The notes beneath the pieces are model-generated. The model made no database searches. It was not told the origin of the DNA and saw only the letters and a program-made list of their open reading frames with translations. Shown in pieces: positions 1 to 6,517 of a DNA stretch of 14,034 nucleotides (the first letter of the stretch is position 1; each line of letters begins with the position of its first letter). This DNA is from Acidimicrobiaceae bacterium. GTDB taxonomy: Bacteria; Actinomycetota; Acidimicrobiia; Acidimicrobiales; RAAP-2. A program made the position numbers and the translations under genes. The stretch spans positions 1 to 14,034 of the forward strand of contig PLSY01000368.1 of assembly GCA_003164275.1 (NCBI GenBank). The letters are read 5' to 3'.

Positions 1-805
1 GAGTAGGGGAGTAGGGGAGTAGGGGGGATCCCGGCATTCAACCCCGATGAAAGCTCAGAACTCCAAGGTCCCTCCAGGGTTCCGAGCTCGACGATCCCTG
101 AGGCACCTGACCATGAGCTCTAGGGCAGACCTACCCCTCGCTGCATGAGGAAAGTCCACTCTTGCCTTGGCCACTTCCTGGACAATGGACGGCGCTGGAA
201 GGAGCCGCCGGTTGCCTCCGGAATTCCCGTCAATCCGTTCGTGCCATCAGAGTCGTATCGAGGAGACACGGACCGATTCACAGTGAAGTTCCAGTTCCCT
301 TGACCCTCGTTACACCACGATGGTCAGGACGTGGCGGTCAGACCGCAACGTCGGGGAAGAGGCTCTTTGAACCATGTTCGAGGAACGAGACTCATCGCAG
401 ATCACAGCTCCTGGCGGCTCATCGCCATTCGAGGATAATAGACCTCAACAAGTGCATAGATCCCTTGAAGGGGTGACATGACCACGGTGGTTGAGACTTC
501 CCATCTTCAGCTCCTGGTCGGATCCCCATCCTTGGAGTTCTGCGCGCCAAAGAGTCTTCCTGCTCCGATGGTGCTGGGACGACGGTCGTGGAGTGTGGTC
601 ACCCACCTCGGACTTCGTTGCGCTGCGTCAACCTGAAAGCCTCTATACCCGAGATCCACGTGGAAGTTATGCCCAGCTGAGGTCAAGGCAAGGAGGGACG
701 ATCTGGCTGCAGGCTTGCTGACCTTCTGCTCGAAGCTCCATCTCGGTAGTTGTTTGTCCAGACATCTGGGTAGCTGAATTGCTGAAGGATTTCCTCTCAC
801 ACCTA
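1..805. other. Non-coding or unrecognised region left of parS
   Basis: No reading frame on either strand gives a protein I recognise. The open frames present (for example 162-476 on the plus strand and 507-800 on the minus strand) are short, rich in Arg, Ser and Pro, lack convincing ribosome binding sites and resemble chance frames in G+C-rich DNA. In many actinobacteria parA and parB lie directly after rsmG on this strand. I looked for a ParA Walker motif or a ParB-like stretch here and saw none. The stretch holds a short G-rich tandem repeat at its left edge and a 13-bp inverted repeat (56-68 with 530-542). It could be a true intergenic segment, a decayed gene or a contig end. Confidence 0.6.
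2..25. repeat. Three tandem copies of AGTAGGGG at the window edge
   Basis: The 8-mer AGTAGGGG is repeated three times without interruption, followed directly by two more G residues. The base before it (g at position 1) fits the end of a further copy, so the array may continue to the left of the window. The regularly spaced G runs could support a G-quadruplex if at least one more unit lies outside. No function can be assigned from three copies. Confidence 0.85.
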
Positions 806-821
806 TGTTTCACGTGAAACA
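806..821. promoter_or_regulatory. parS: parS centromere site, perfect 16-bp palindrome
   Basis: The sequence TGTTTCACGTGAAACA is a perfect palindrome and matches the parS consensus used by chromosomal ParB proteins in most bacteria. ParB loads here as a CTP-dependent clamp, spreads over neighbouring DNA and directs ParA-driven segregation of the origin and SMC loading. The site sits 5 bp beyond the rsmG stop codon and roughly 4-6 kb from the likely origin, a usual position for parS. No parA or parB is visible in the remaining bases to the left. Confidence 0.95.
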
Positions 822-826
822 AAGGG

Positions 827-1501
827 TCAAAACACCGGCCTCTTCCTTGGCACCCCAACGCGGCGTGGGTACTTCTCCGGCAGTTCGCTGGTCTTTCTCA
901 GAATCTGGTAGTTGAACCGATCCGCAAAGTTGACGCGTTCAGCCTCGCTCAACCCAAGCTGACCAACGCCGGCGCTTGGCCATCGCCCGCTATCCGTATC
1001 CGGGGGCTCTGAAACAATCAGTAGCCCTCCTTTCCGAACAAATGCAGAGCCACACTCGGCCGTGACCGCAGGAGGGCCAAAGGATCTGGAGACGACGACC
1101 TGGAAGTCCTCCCGAAGGACTCCGCGGCCAAGTTCCTCGGCTCGCCCACGCACTATCTCTACGTCGGCGCCCCGCGGAAGTGCAGCCACCTCACCCTGCA
1201 AGAACTCAGTTCGCCGCTCGTTGGCATCGAGGAACACCGCCCTGGCTTCTGGCCAAGCCGCAATCAGAACGATTCCTGGAAGCCCACCGCCTGTTCCCAA
1301 ATCGAGCAGAGACAAAGGGGGAGCCTTCAGCAACTCCTCCACGGCAAAGACAAAACCAAGCGCATGATCAATCTGGTCGGCGATGGGCATACCACCCAAG
1401 AATCCCCGATCTCCAGAGCGCCGAAGTAACTTGACGAACCGATTCGTTACTCGGTCCCTCAACTCAATGAGCGTCTCTGGACTGCCGGTCAAGACTTCCA
1501 T
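827..1501 (-). CDS. rsmG: RsmG, 16S rRNA 7-methylguanosine methyltransferase (GidB)
   Basis: Predicted 224-residue S-adenosylmethionine-dependent methyltransferase that makes m7G in the 530 loop of 16S rRNA (G527 in E. coli numbering). Seen in the sequence: the SAM-binding glycine motif DLGTGGGLPG at 67-76 preceded by a hydrophobic strand, an acidic strand end at 91-92 (LDA), the family segment RGRAEE at 118-123, VVSRSFG at 136-142 and the basic C-terminal signature YPRRVGVPRKRP at 211-222. Length is normal for the family. The ATG at 1501 has AAGGAAG close upstream. It is the last gene of the leftward cluster but is separated from jag by an intrinsic terminator only 40 bp before its start, so it probably relies on its own promoter or on read-through. 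In other bacteria, loss of RsmG gives low-level streptomycin resistance. Confidence 0.95.
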   Translation of the reverse strand: MEVLTGSPETLIELRDRVTNRFVKLLRRSGDRGFLGGMPIADQIDHALGFVFAVEELLKAPPLSLLDLGTGGGLPGIVLIAAWPEARAVFLDANERRTEFLQGEVAALPRGADVEIVRGRAEELGRGVLREDFQVVVSRSFGPPAVTAECGSAFVRKGGLLIVSEPPDTDSGRWPSAGVGQLGLSEAERVNFADRFNYQILRKTSELPEKYPRRVGVPRKRPVF

Positions 1502-1540
1502 GACTTCCTTACCGTCGGACTGCCTGGATCACGTCCAACC

Positions 1541-1573
1541 AAAAAATGGCATCAGGCTCAGCCTGATGCCATT
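1541..1573 (-). terminator. Rho-independent terminator after jag
   Basis: Read on the minus strand, a perfect 13-bp stem (1561-1573 pairing with 1545-1557) closes a 3-nt loop at 1558-1560 and runs straight into six T residues (the a-tract 1541-1546 on the plus strand, which also supplies the last stem bases). This is a textbook intrinsic terminator for leftward transcription. It lies 36 bp after the jag stop codon and 40 bp before the rsmG start. Confidence 0.9.
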
Positions 1574-1608
1574 CATGGTCTTCAAAAAAGAGGTTGTTCT
1601 TGCGGTGA

Positions 1609-2616
1609 TTACCCCGCCGGAGCGATAACCACATAGCGGGCGGGCTCGGTTCCAGCCGACCTCGTCTCCACTCCATCGATCTCATTCACCGCATCGTGAA
1701 CCACTTTTCTGTCGGCGGGAGACATTGGCTCAAGGGCCCTCTCTTCGCCGGCAGTCTTGACCTCTTCAACTATTCCGAGCGTGAATCGACGCAAGGCTGC
1801 AGACCGCTTTTCCCGATAACCACCAACATCGACCAAAATTCGGTCTGTCCGATTCTCGGATTGCCGCTGCACGAACGTTCTCGTCAGATCCTGGATCGCT
1901 GAGAGAGTTGCTCCCTTAGGGCCAACCAGCAGTCCGAGGTCGTCTCCTGCGGCTGCCACCTGCACGGTGTCTTCGTCGACCTCCGCGAACGAGACCTCAG
2001 CGTCCAGACCGAACTCACGAACCAGTCCAGTGAGGAAATCACTGGCTGCCTGGCCTTGCTGCTCGAGTGTCAACGACTCTTCCATGCTGTCCTCGCTCTC
2101 CTCGGGCCTGCGGCCCGACCGTTGCTGTCCCTGCTCACCTGACGACTCGCCGTTGCTTTGCCTACTGCTCGAGCCCCGAGATCCGCGCCGTCTGTTCGAT
2201 CGACTACGCCCGGAAGTAGATCCTGTCCCGTTGGAAGCCTGGTCATCTGTCTGCTCGGCGACGCTGGAACCGTTGGCGGAGACTTCGGAGCCATCATCGG
2301 TCAGAACGCTCGTCCCCGGCGCCTTCGATTGGCCACCTCGGCCTCCTGATCCACTGCCTCCGCCGCTACGCGAGCGCTCTGTTCCACCACCACTCCTGCT
2401 CCGCTCGGGCTTCTGGCGGCGGCCGCGCTTCGGTGGTGGCGCAACCGGCCGAACGCGCGCCTGCACTCGGGCTTCACCGCGTAGCCGGCCAAAAAGACCT
2501 GCTTTCGGCTCGCTCAGCACCACGAATTCGGCGTCATCCTCTGCGACGCCGAGCAGATCCAGAGCGATCTCCTTTGCCTCCGGCAATGATTTGCCGCTTG
2601 CCTCGACCCAGTCCAC
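1609..2616 (-). CDS. jag: Jag/KhpB-type RNA-binding protein (Jag_N, KH, R3H)
   Basis: A 335-residue protein with the three-part Jag/KhpB architecture. Residues 1-57 form the Jag N-terminal domain (WVEASGKS start, then KAGLFGR at 38-44). Residues 58-180 are a disordered, Ser/Gly/Arg/Gln-rich linker in which ERSRSGGG occurs twice (71-78 and 80-87). Residues about 195-262 form a KH domain with the GxxG loop GPKG at 232-235. Residues about 265-332 form an R3H domain with the R-x3-H motif R303...H307. KhpB proteins bind RNA, often with KhpA, and influence cell-division and envelope genes in Gram-positive bacteria; the role here is inferred from family. The GTG at 2616 is chosen because it starts the conserved WVE segment. 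The gene follows yidC by 3 bp. The linker is longer than in Firmicutes members. Confidence 0.93.
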   Translation of the reverse strand: MDWVEASGKSLPEAKEIALDLLGVAEDDAEFVVLSEPKAGLFGRLRGEARVQARVRPVAPPPKRGRRQKPERSRSGGGTERSRSGGGSGSGGRGGQSKAPGTSVLTDDGSEVSANGSSVAEQTDDQASNGTGSTSGRSRSNRRRGSRGSSSRQSNGESSGEQGQQRSGRRPEESEDSMEESLTLEQQGQAASDFLTGLVREFGLDAEVSFAEVDEDTVQVAAAGDDLGLLVGPKGATLSAIQDLTRTFVQRQSENRTDRILVDVGGYREKRSAALRRFTLGIVEEVKTAGEERALEPMSPADRKVVHDAVNEIDGVETRSAGTEPARYVVIAPAG

Positions 2617-2619
2617 TGA

Positions 2620-3906
2620 CTACCGCGCCTTTCTGTCGCGCTTGGCCTTCGAGCGCGGATGTTCTTTTGATACTTCGACCGTCTCGTCATCGGGGATTTC
2701 GCTCCCCGATCCATTGCTGCTCGTATTCGATCCCTTGGCGCCATTCCTCGATGCGCCGTTCGCGGACGCGTTCGGGGGGGCCCGTTTGGCGCCATTGGCG
2801 GTGCGTGCGACAGGAGCCGTCCGTTTGGCCGCTGGCTTCGCTGCCTGCGTGCCCTCCGCTCTCTTCGCCGGTGCCTTGCCATTCGCAGCTCGAGCTCTGC
2901 CGTTAGCTGCGGCCGCTCCGGTTCCAGCTGCCTTGGCCGCTGCGCTGGCTCCACCAGCTTTGGTGGCGTTCGAACCACCGGCCACCTTTGGCTTGGGCAG
3001 CGCTCGCTCCGTTCTATCGGCCGCCGGGCCCTTGGGCTTCGACGTCGCTGTGGCCTCGATAGGAGCCTTCGGCGGCCCACCCACCATGCCCTTCCGGAAA
3101 AGGATCTCCTGCGTCGCTATCCTGATCGTGCTGGAAACAATGAAGTAGACATTCAAAATCGCAGCAACATTAATATAAATAAATCCGAAAATAAGCGGCA
3201 TGTATTTCTGAAGCATGGCCGCTTGTGGATTAGCTTGCGCAGCTCCTTTGTTCCTGGCATTAAGGCGTGACATCTGCAGATATTGCAGTCCCACCGATGC
3301 TACGACCAACAACAAGTAAGGAATAGCTACGAAGATCGAACTGTGGTGGGAAAGGAGCTTGTCCGAAAAGTCCAGACCAAACGAGATCAACTGCCCATGA
3401 GCAGCAATAATGTTGTGATACATCTTGCTGTCCTTCGGGATATACCGGGGAACAGCCGTAACCTTTGCCGGAATATCAACGGTCAATCCCGCCTTGGTGA
3501 CGGTGTGGGCAGCAGTGGTAACGGTATTAGTTATTCCCCGAATCACGCTATAGAGAACAAAGAAGGCAGGCATCTGCAAGAGCATTGGAAGGCACCCGGA
3601 AGCCGGGTTGACGTTGTGCTCTTTGTAGAGCTTCATCATCTCTTCGTTCATTTGGGCGCGGTTCTCGGCACCCTTGTACTTCTGCTGAAGCTTCTTCATC
3701 TCCGGCCCGAGGGCCTGCATGGCCGCCATGTTCTTCGTGCTCTTCACCGTGAGAGGCGTGAGCAGGGCCATGATCACGATGGTGAGAAGCGCGACATCGA
3801 TGGGGTAGTTCGGAATGATCGAGTAGAAGAAGGCGAGAACGCCCCCGACTGCGTCGAGTACCGGTTGGAAGATCTTGCCAATCGGGGTGGTTATGGATGC
3901 TTGCAT
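2620..3906 (-). CDS. yidC: YidC/Oxa1 membrane protein insertase with long basic tail
   Basis: A 428-residue inner-membrane insertase that helps nascent proteins enter or fold in the membrane, alone or with SecYEG. Hydrophobic segments are visible at about 14-33, 37-54, 104-125, 190-212 and 235-262. The cytoplasmic hairpin with charged helices spans 60-98, and the family motif [10 protein letters not shown] is at 104-113. No lipoprotein signal is seen. The groove arginine typical of the family appears to be replaced by Met46 ([10 protein letters not shown]). Residues 275-428 are a hydrophilic Ala/Lys/Arg/Gly/Asn tail with repeated ANG triplets, ending in a Lys/Arg-rich stretch; such tails in some YidC/Oxa1 proteins contact the ribosome. 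A run of seven C (coding strand; plus-strand 2774-2780) lies in the tail. The ATG at 3906 has a strong GGAGGG and overlaps the yidD end by 16 bp. Confidence 0.95.
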   Translation of the reverse strand: MQASITTPIGKIFQPVLDAVGGVLAFFYSIIPNYPIDVALLTIVIMALLTPLTVKSTKNMAAMQALGPEMKKLQQKYKGAENRAQMNEEMMKLYKEHNVNPASGCLPMLLQMPAFFVLYSVIRGITNTVTTAAHTVTKAGLTVDIPAKVTAVPRYIPKDSKMYHNIIAAHGQLISFGLDFSDKLLSHHSSIFVAIPYLLLVVASVGLQYLQMSRLNARNKGAAQANPQAAMLQKYMPLIFGFIYINVAAILNVYFIVSSTIRIATQEILFRKGMVGGPPKAPIEATATSKPKGPAADRTERALPKPKVAGGSNATKAGGASAAAKAAGTGAAAANGRARAANGKAPAKRAEGTQAAKPAAKRTAPVARTANGAKRAPPNASANGASRNGAKGSNTSSNGSGSEIPDDETVEVSKEHPRSKAKRDRKAR

Positions 3907-4199
3907 GATGCCCTCCGATTGGGAACGGGGTCATAGCCGTGTCCACCCCATGGATTACAGCGCGCTAGGCGCCAGGCAGCCAAGAGACTGCCGCGAGCCA
4001 ACCCCTGCTGAATAATGGCTTCGGCTGCGTATTCTGAGCATGTCGGGACGAAGCGACACCCGGTGGGACGACCTGAACGTGCCAACTGGTAACCCCGGAT
4101 CACTTTGATCGACCATGCCGATGGTCCTCGCAAGGTCGACGGGGCCTGCAAACCTGAAGGGGCGGCAACGCTGGTCTCTGTGTCGATTCCCGTGGTCAC
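3891..4199 (-). CDS. yidD: YidD, membrane protein insertion efficiency factor
   Basis: A 102-residue member of the small YidD family (UPF0161), which aids YidC-dependent insertion, probably as an amphipathic peripheral membrane protein. Conserved features seen: IRGYQ at 34-38, the Cys-containing core [12 protein letters not shown] at 47-58 (Cys48, Cys54), the RLARCNPW segment at 77-84 (Cys81) and the GYDPVP ending at 88-93. The first 28 residues, rich in Ser, Thr and Ala, extend beyond the usual family start. The GTG at 4199 overlaps the rnpA stop as GTGA and has GGAG eight bases upstream, which supports translational coupling. No start codon nearer the conserved core has better support. Its 3' end overlaps yidC by 16 bp. 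Confidence 0.93.
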   Translation of the reverse strand: MTTGIDTETSVAAPSGLQAPSTLRGPSAWSIKVIRGYQLARSGRPTGCRFVPTCSEYAAEAIIQQGLARGSLLAAWRLARCNPWGGHGYDPVPNRRASCKHP

Positions 4200-4564
4200 G
4201 GGCGACGCTCCAAACCCACAGGGGGCGTCACACCATGGCGGACCGGCCGGGTGGCCTTCTCCAGTGCTTGCCTCATCGTTACCTTCAGTTCTTCGAAACC
4301 CAACGTCGGACCGTCCGGGCCCACACGCACTACGTAGGCACCGGTCGGAAAGGACGGCGCCAGTTCGGAAATGATTGCCCGGAGCCTTCGCCGAATCCGG
4401 TTCCTCACTACCGCATTGCCCACTCGCCGAGAGATTGCGTAGGCCACTTCAGGCCTTGACCAGGTGTCTTGCTGCAAAAAGCTCACGCTAAGAGGCCCTG
4501 ACCGACCCCGGTGCGGAGTACGGCGAAGAGCCTCGAACGTGCGGCGGGAGCCGATGGCTCCCAC
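4196..4564 (-). CDS. rnpA: RnpA, protein subunit of ribonuclease P
   Basis: A 122-residue basic protein that joins the RNase P RNA (rnpB, not in this window) to trim the 5' leader of precursor tRNAs. Seen: the RRTFEALRR opening at 7-15, the [21 protein letters not shown] core at about 42-62 that contains the family RNR motif, and the conserved GAYVVRVGP strand at 75-83. I chose GTG 4564 because it lies just before the conserved start and has GAAGGG nine bases upstream. An alternative GTG at 4606 overlaps the rpmH stop as GTGA and would add 14 residues, but it lacks a clear ribosome binding site. The open frame continues upstream to 4945 through rpmH, which is not real coding in this frame. 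Located between rpmH and yidD, as in most bacteria. Confidence 0.93.
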   Translation of the reverse strand: MGAIGSRRTFEALRRTPHRGRSGPLSVSFLQQDTWSRPEVAYAISRRVGNAVVRNRIRRRLRAIISELAPSFPTGAYVVRVGPDGPTLGFEELKVTMRQALEKATRPVRHGVTPPVGLERRP

Positions 4565-4602
4565 GCCGCGGAGCCCTTCAGGCCTCGGTGCGAGCCCGGT
4601 GC

Positions 4603-4737
4603 TCACACCGACAGGCGTTGGCGTCCCTTCGCCCGACGCGCCCGTATGACGGCACGGCCGGCTTTGGTCGACATCCTCTTGCGAAACCCGTGTGTCTTCG
4701 CTCGTTTCCGAACATTCGGTTGATAGGTACGTTTCAT
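4603..4737 (-). CDS. rpmH: Ribosomal protein L34
   Basis: A 44-residue, strongly basic large-subunit ribosomal protein. The translation starts [18 protein letters not shown] and continues with [18 protein letters not shown], ending GRQRLSV, an almost consensus bacterial L34. The ATG at 4737 is preceded by GAAGGAAG. It is the first gene of the leftward operon and is divergent from dnaA, as is standard for origin regions. The frame differs from that of the overlapping long rnpA open frame, so automatic callers could miss it because of its size. The rnpA start follows 38 bp after the stop. Confidence 0.98.
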   Translation of the reverse strand: MKRTYQPNVRKRAKTHGFRKRMSTKAGRAVIRARRAKGRQRLSV

Positions 4738-5095
4738 TGCACTTCCTTCCTCGCCCTGGGCGGGGGACTCTGCTGTCCGGTTCAGCCAGGGGCCCTATCA
4801 CTTGGAACAGGGCATTCCGCCACATGTTAGGCGCGAACCAGTGGCCACCTCTAGTCGAGGCCCAAGAGGCGTGCGCTATTGGCACGGTGTACCGTTCCGA
4901 GCACGGTAACGAGGTGCGCGAGTGGAGAAGCTCGGAGTCGGGCACCCCTGGTTATCCCGAGGACATCCTCTTGTACGAACACGCTAGAGCGTCCGATCCT
5001 GAGCTAGCAGGATGGTACGCAATCCAATTCGGTGCTCATCCACAACTGTGGATATCTTTGTGGACCGATCAGACTGTCCAAGGGCGGAGGCCCAC
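4738..5095. promoter_or_regulatory. Divergent rpmH / dnaA control region
   Basis: This 358-bp non-coding stretch must carry the leftward rpmH promoter and the rightward dnaA promoter, but I cannot place either with confidence. A TTGGCA-like -35 hexamer lies at 4879-4884 without a good -10 partner. The right end holds paired DnaA boxes (listed separately). A 6-bp inverted repeat with a 6-nt loop spans 4996-5013. A weak box-like TTATCCCGA is at 4952-4960. An in-frame ATG at 5012 is not taken as the dnaA start, because the added residues are not DnaA-like and would run across the DnaA boxes. Confidence 0.7.
5036..5067. promoter_or_regulatory. Cluster of DnaA boxes upstream of dnaA
   Basis: TCATCCACA at 5036-5044 and TGTGGATAT at 5047-5055 are each one mismatch from the TTATCCACA consensus (second site on the minus strand). 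They face each other across two bases, giving a perfect 7-bp inverted repeat ATCCACA/TGTGGAT. A weaker minus-strand site, TGTGGACCG, is at 5059-5067 (7 of 9). The cluster ends 28 bp before the dnaA start codon. This suggests DnaA autoregulation or an origin sub-region, as in bipartite origins. Confidence 0.8.
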
Positions 5096-6517
5096 GTGAA
5101 CAACACTGAGGGCCTGTGGGTTCTATGTGCGGATGCCTTGCGAGAGCAGGTCTCCGATGCCATCTGGCAGGCCTACCTGTCCGGAATAACCCCCCTATCC
5201 ATCAAAGAGACCGAAATAGTCCTCGGGGTCCCCAATACGCTCATTCGCGACCGGGTCGAATCTCGATTTCTCGGTCTCATCCAAGACACGGTTACCGGGA
5301 CGGTTGGCAGAAACCTGGTGGTGCAGCTCGAAGTCGTCGCTCCGATCCACGAGCCGGCTGAGGAAAACCTGGTGGATGAGGAGCGCGAGGCCGCCAGTTC
5401 TCCCGACGGACACAACCGAGATCCCCAATCAGGGTGGGGGAATGGCCCGTCAAGACAGCCTGCTGCGGCCCGCAACAGTGCTCTCGAATCACCGGTTCTC
5501 GACTCGCGCTACACCTTCGACACCTTCGTCATCGCTTCCTCCAACCGATTCGCCCATGCCGCCGCCCAATCGGTTGCCGAATCACCTGCCCGCTCGTATA
5601 ACCCGCTGTTTATCTATGGCGATGCAGGGTTGGGTAAGACCCATTTGTTGCACGCCATCGGCAACTATGTGCTGGAGAACTTCAACGGACGCCACGTTCG
5701 GTACGTCACTACAGAGACCTACATGAACGAGTTCGTCGACGCGATCAGGACCAACACCACGACGGCATTCAAGCGCCGATACCGCGAGTGCGATGTTCTT
5801 CTCATCGACGACGTCCAGTTCATGGAGCGCAAGGAGTCCCTCCAAGAGGAGTTCTTTCACACCTTCAACTCCTTGTACGCCACCTCCAAGCAGATTGTCC
5901 TTACCTCTGATCGACCACCAAAGTCGATTGCCACCTTGGAAGACCGGCTTCGCAGTCGGTTCCTCTCAGGGCTCATCACCGTGGTCGAGCCTCCGGACCT
6001 CGAGACCCGCCTAGCCATTCTCCGGGCCAAAGCGGAGCACGATCACATGGATGTGCCCGACACCGTTCTTGATTTCATCGCCACCCATGTCAAGGACAAC
6101 ATTCGGGAATTGGAGGGGGCGCTCATCCGCGTTACCGCCTTTGCCAGTCTCAACCGGCAGCCGATGAGCCGGGAATTGGCCGAGCAGGTCCTCTCCGACA
6201 TCGTCTCAGCTGACCAACCACGCCGGATCACCCCCCAAGTGATCCTCGAAGCTACATCGCATACCTTCGGTTTCAGCATTGAAGAGTTGTGCGGACCGAA
6301 CCGCCGGCGCCCACTGGTGACAGCACGGCAGGTGAGCATGTATGTCTTTCGCGAGCTGACCGACTTCAGCTACCCAGCTATCGGGCGGGAGTTCGGCGGC
6401 CGAGACCATTCCACCGTCATGCACGCCGTCGACAAGATCACAGCCATGATGAAAGAGCGTCACCAGATCTACAACCAGGTCACCGATCTCATCGTGCGAA
6501 TCAAGAGCGGCTCATGA
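5096..6517 (+). CDS. dnaA: DnaA, chromosomal replication initiator
   Basis: A 473-residue AAA+ ATPase that binds DnaA boxes, melts the origin and recruits the helicase. Domain I is at about 1-82 (LWVLCADALREQVSDAIWQAYLSG opening region). Domain II is a variable acidic, Pro/Ser-rich linker at about 83-135. Domain III (136-370) has Walker A GDAGLGKT at 175-182, Walker B VLLIDD at 234-239, sensor I near LTSD 269-272, and a candidate arginine finger within LEDRLRSRF 281-289. Domain IV carries the DNA-binding signature GRDHSTVMHA at 435-444. The GTG at 5096 is chosen because GGGCGGAGG ends five bases before it and the protein then begins at the usual domain I position. An in-frame ATG 84 bases earlier would add non-conserved residues. 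It is divergent from rpmH and followed by the origin. Confidence 0.97.
   Translation: MNNTEGLWVLCADALREQVSDAIWQAYLSGITPLSIKETEIVLGVPNTLIRDRVESRFLGLIQDTVTGTVGRNLVVQLEVVAPIHEPAEENLVDEEREAASSPDGHNRDPQSGWGNGPSRQPAAARNSALESPVLDSRYTFDTFVIASSNRFAHAAAQSVAESPARSYNPLFIYGDAGLGKTHLLHAIGNYVLENFNGRHVRYVTTETYMNEFVDAIRTNTTTAFKRRYRECDVLLIDDVQFMERKESLQEEFFHTFNSLYATSKQIVLTSDRPPKSIATLEDRLRSRFLSGLITVVEPPDLETRLAILRAKAEHDHMDVPDTVLDFIATHVKDNIRELEGALIRVTAFASLNRQPMSRELAEQVLSDIVSADQPRRITPQVILEATSHTFGFSIEELCGPNRRRPLVTARQVSMYVFRELTDFSYPAIGREFGGRDHSTVMHAVDKITAMMKERHQIYNQVTDLIVRIKSGS

Noticed and set aside
147..157. GAGGAAAGTCC, identical to a conserved core of RNase P RNA
   Set aside because: The bases that should follow (GGGCTCC-like) are absent, and I could not find the other conserved blocks such as ACAGAAA downstream, so an rnpB gene is not supported.
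655..664. TCCACGTGGA, a second CACGTG palindrome near parS
   Set aside because: Only the central six bases match parS; the flanking TT/AA pairs needed for ParB recognition are missing.
162..800. Open frames 162-476 (+), 491-721 (+), 507-800 (-)
   Set aside because: No recognisable family, no good ribosome binding sites, and composition typical of chance frames in G+C-rich DNA.
1967..3148. A 393-codon plus-strand open frame opposite jag and yidC
   Set aside because: It is antisense to the low-complexity parts of two solid genes; its Ser/Pro/Leu-rich product reflects their codon bias, not an independent gene.
5012..5095. Upstream in-frame ATG as the dnaA start
   Set aside because: The extra 28 residues are not DnaA-like, they cross the DnaA boxes, and GTG 5096 has a much better ribosome binding site.
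5087..5102. CACGTGAA at the dnaA start, resembling a half parS
   Set aside because: The left arm does not match and the sequence is explained by the ribosome binding site spacer and the GTG start codon.
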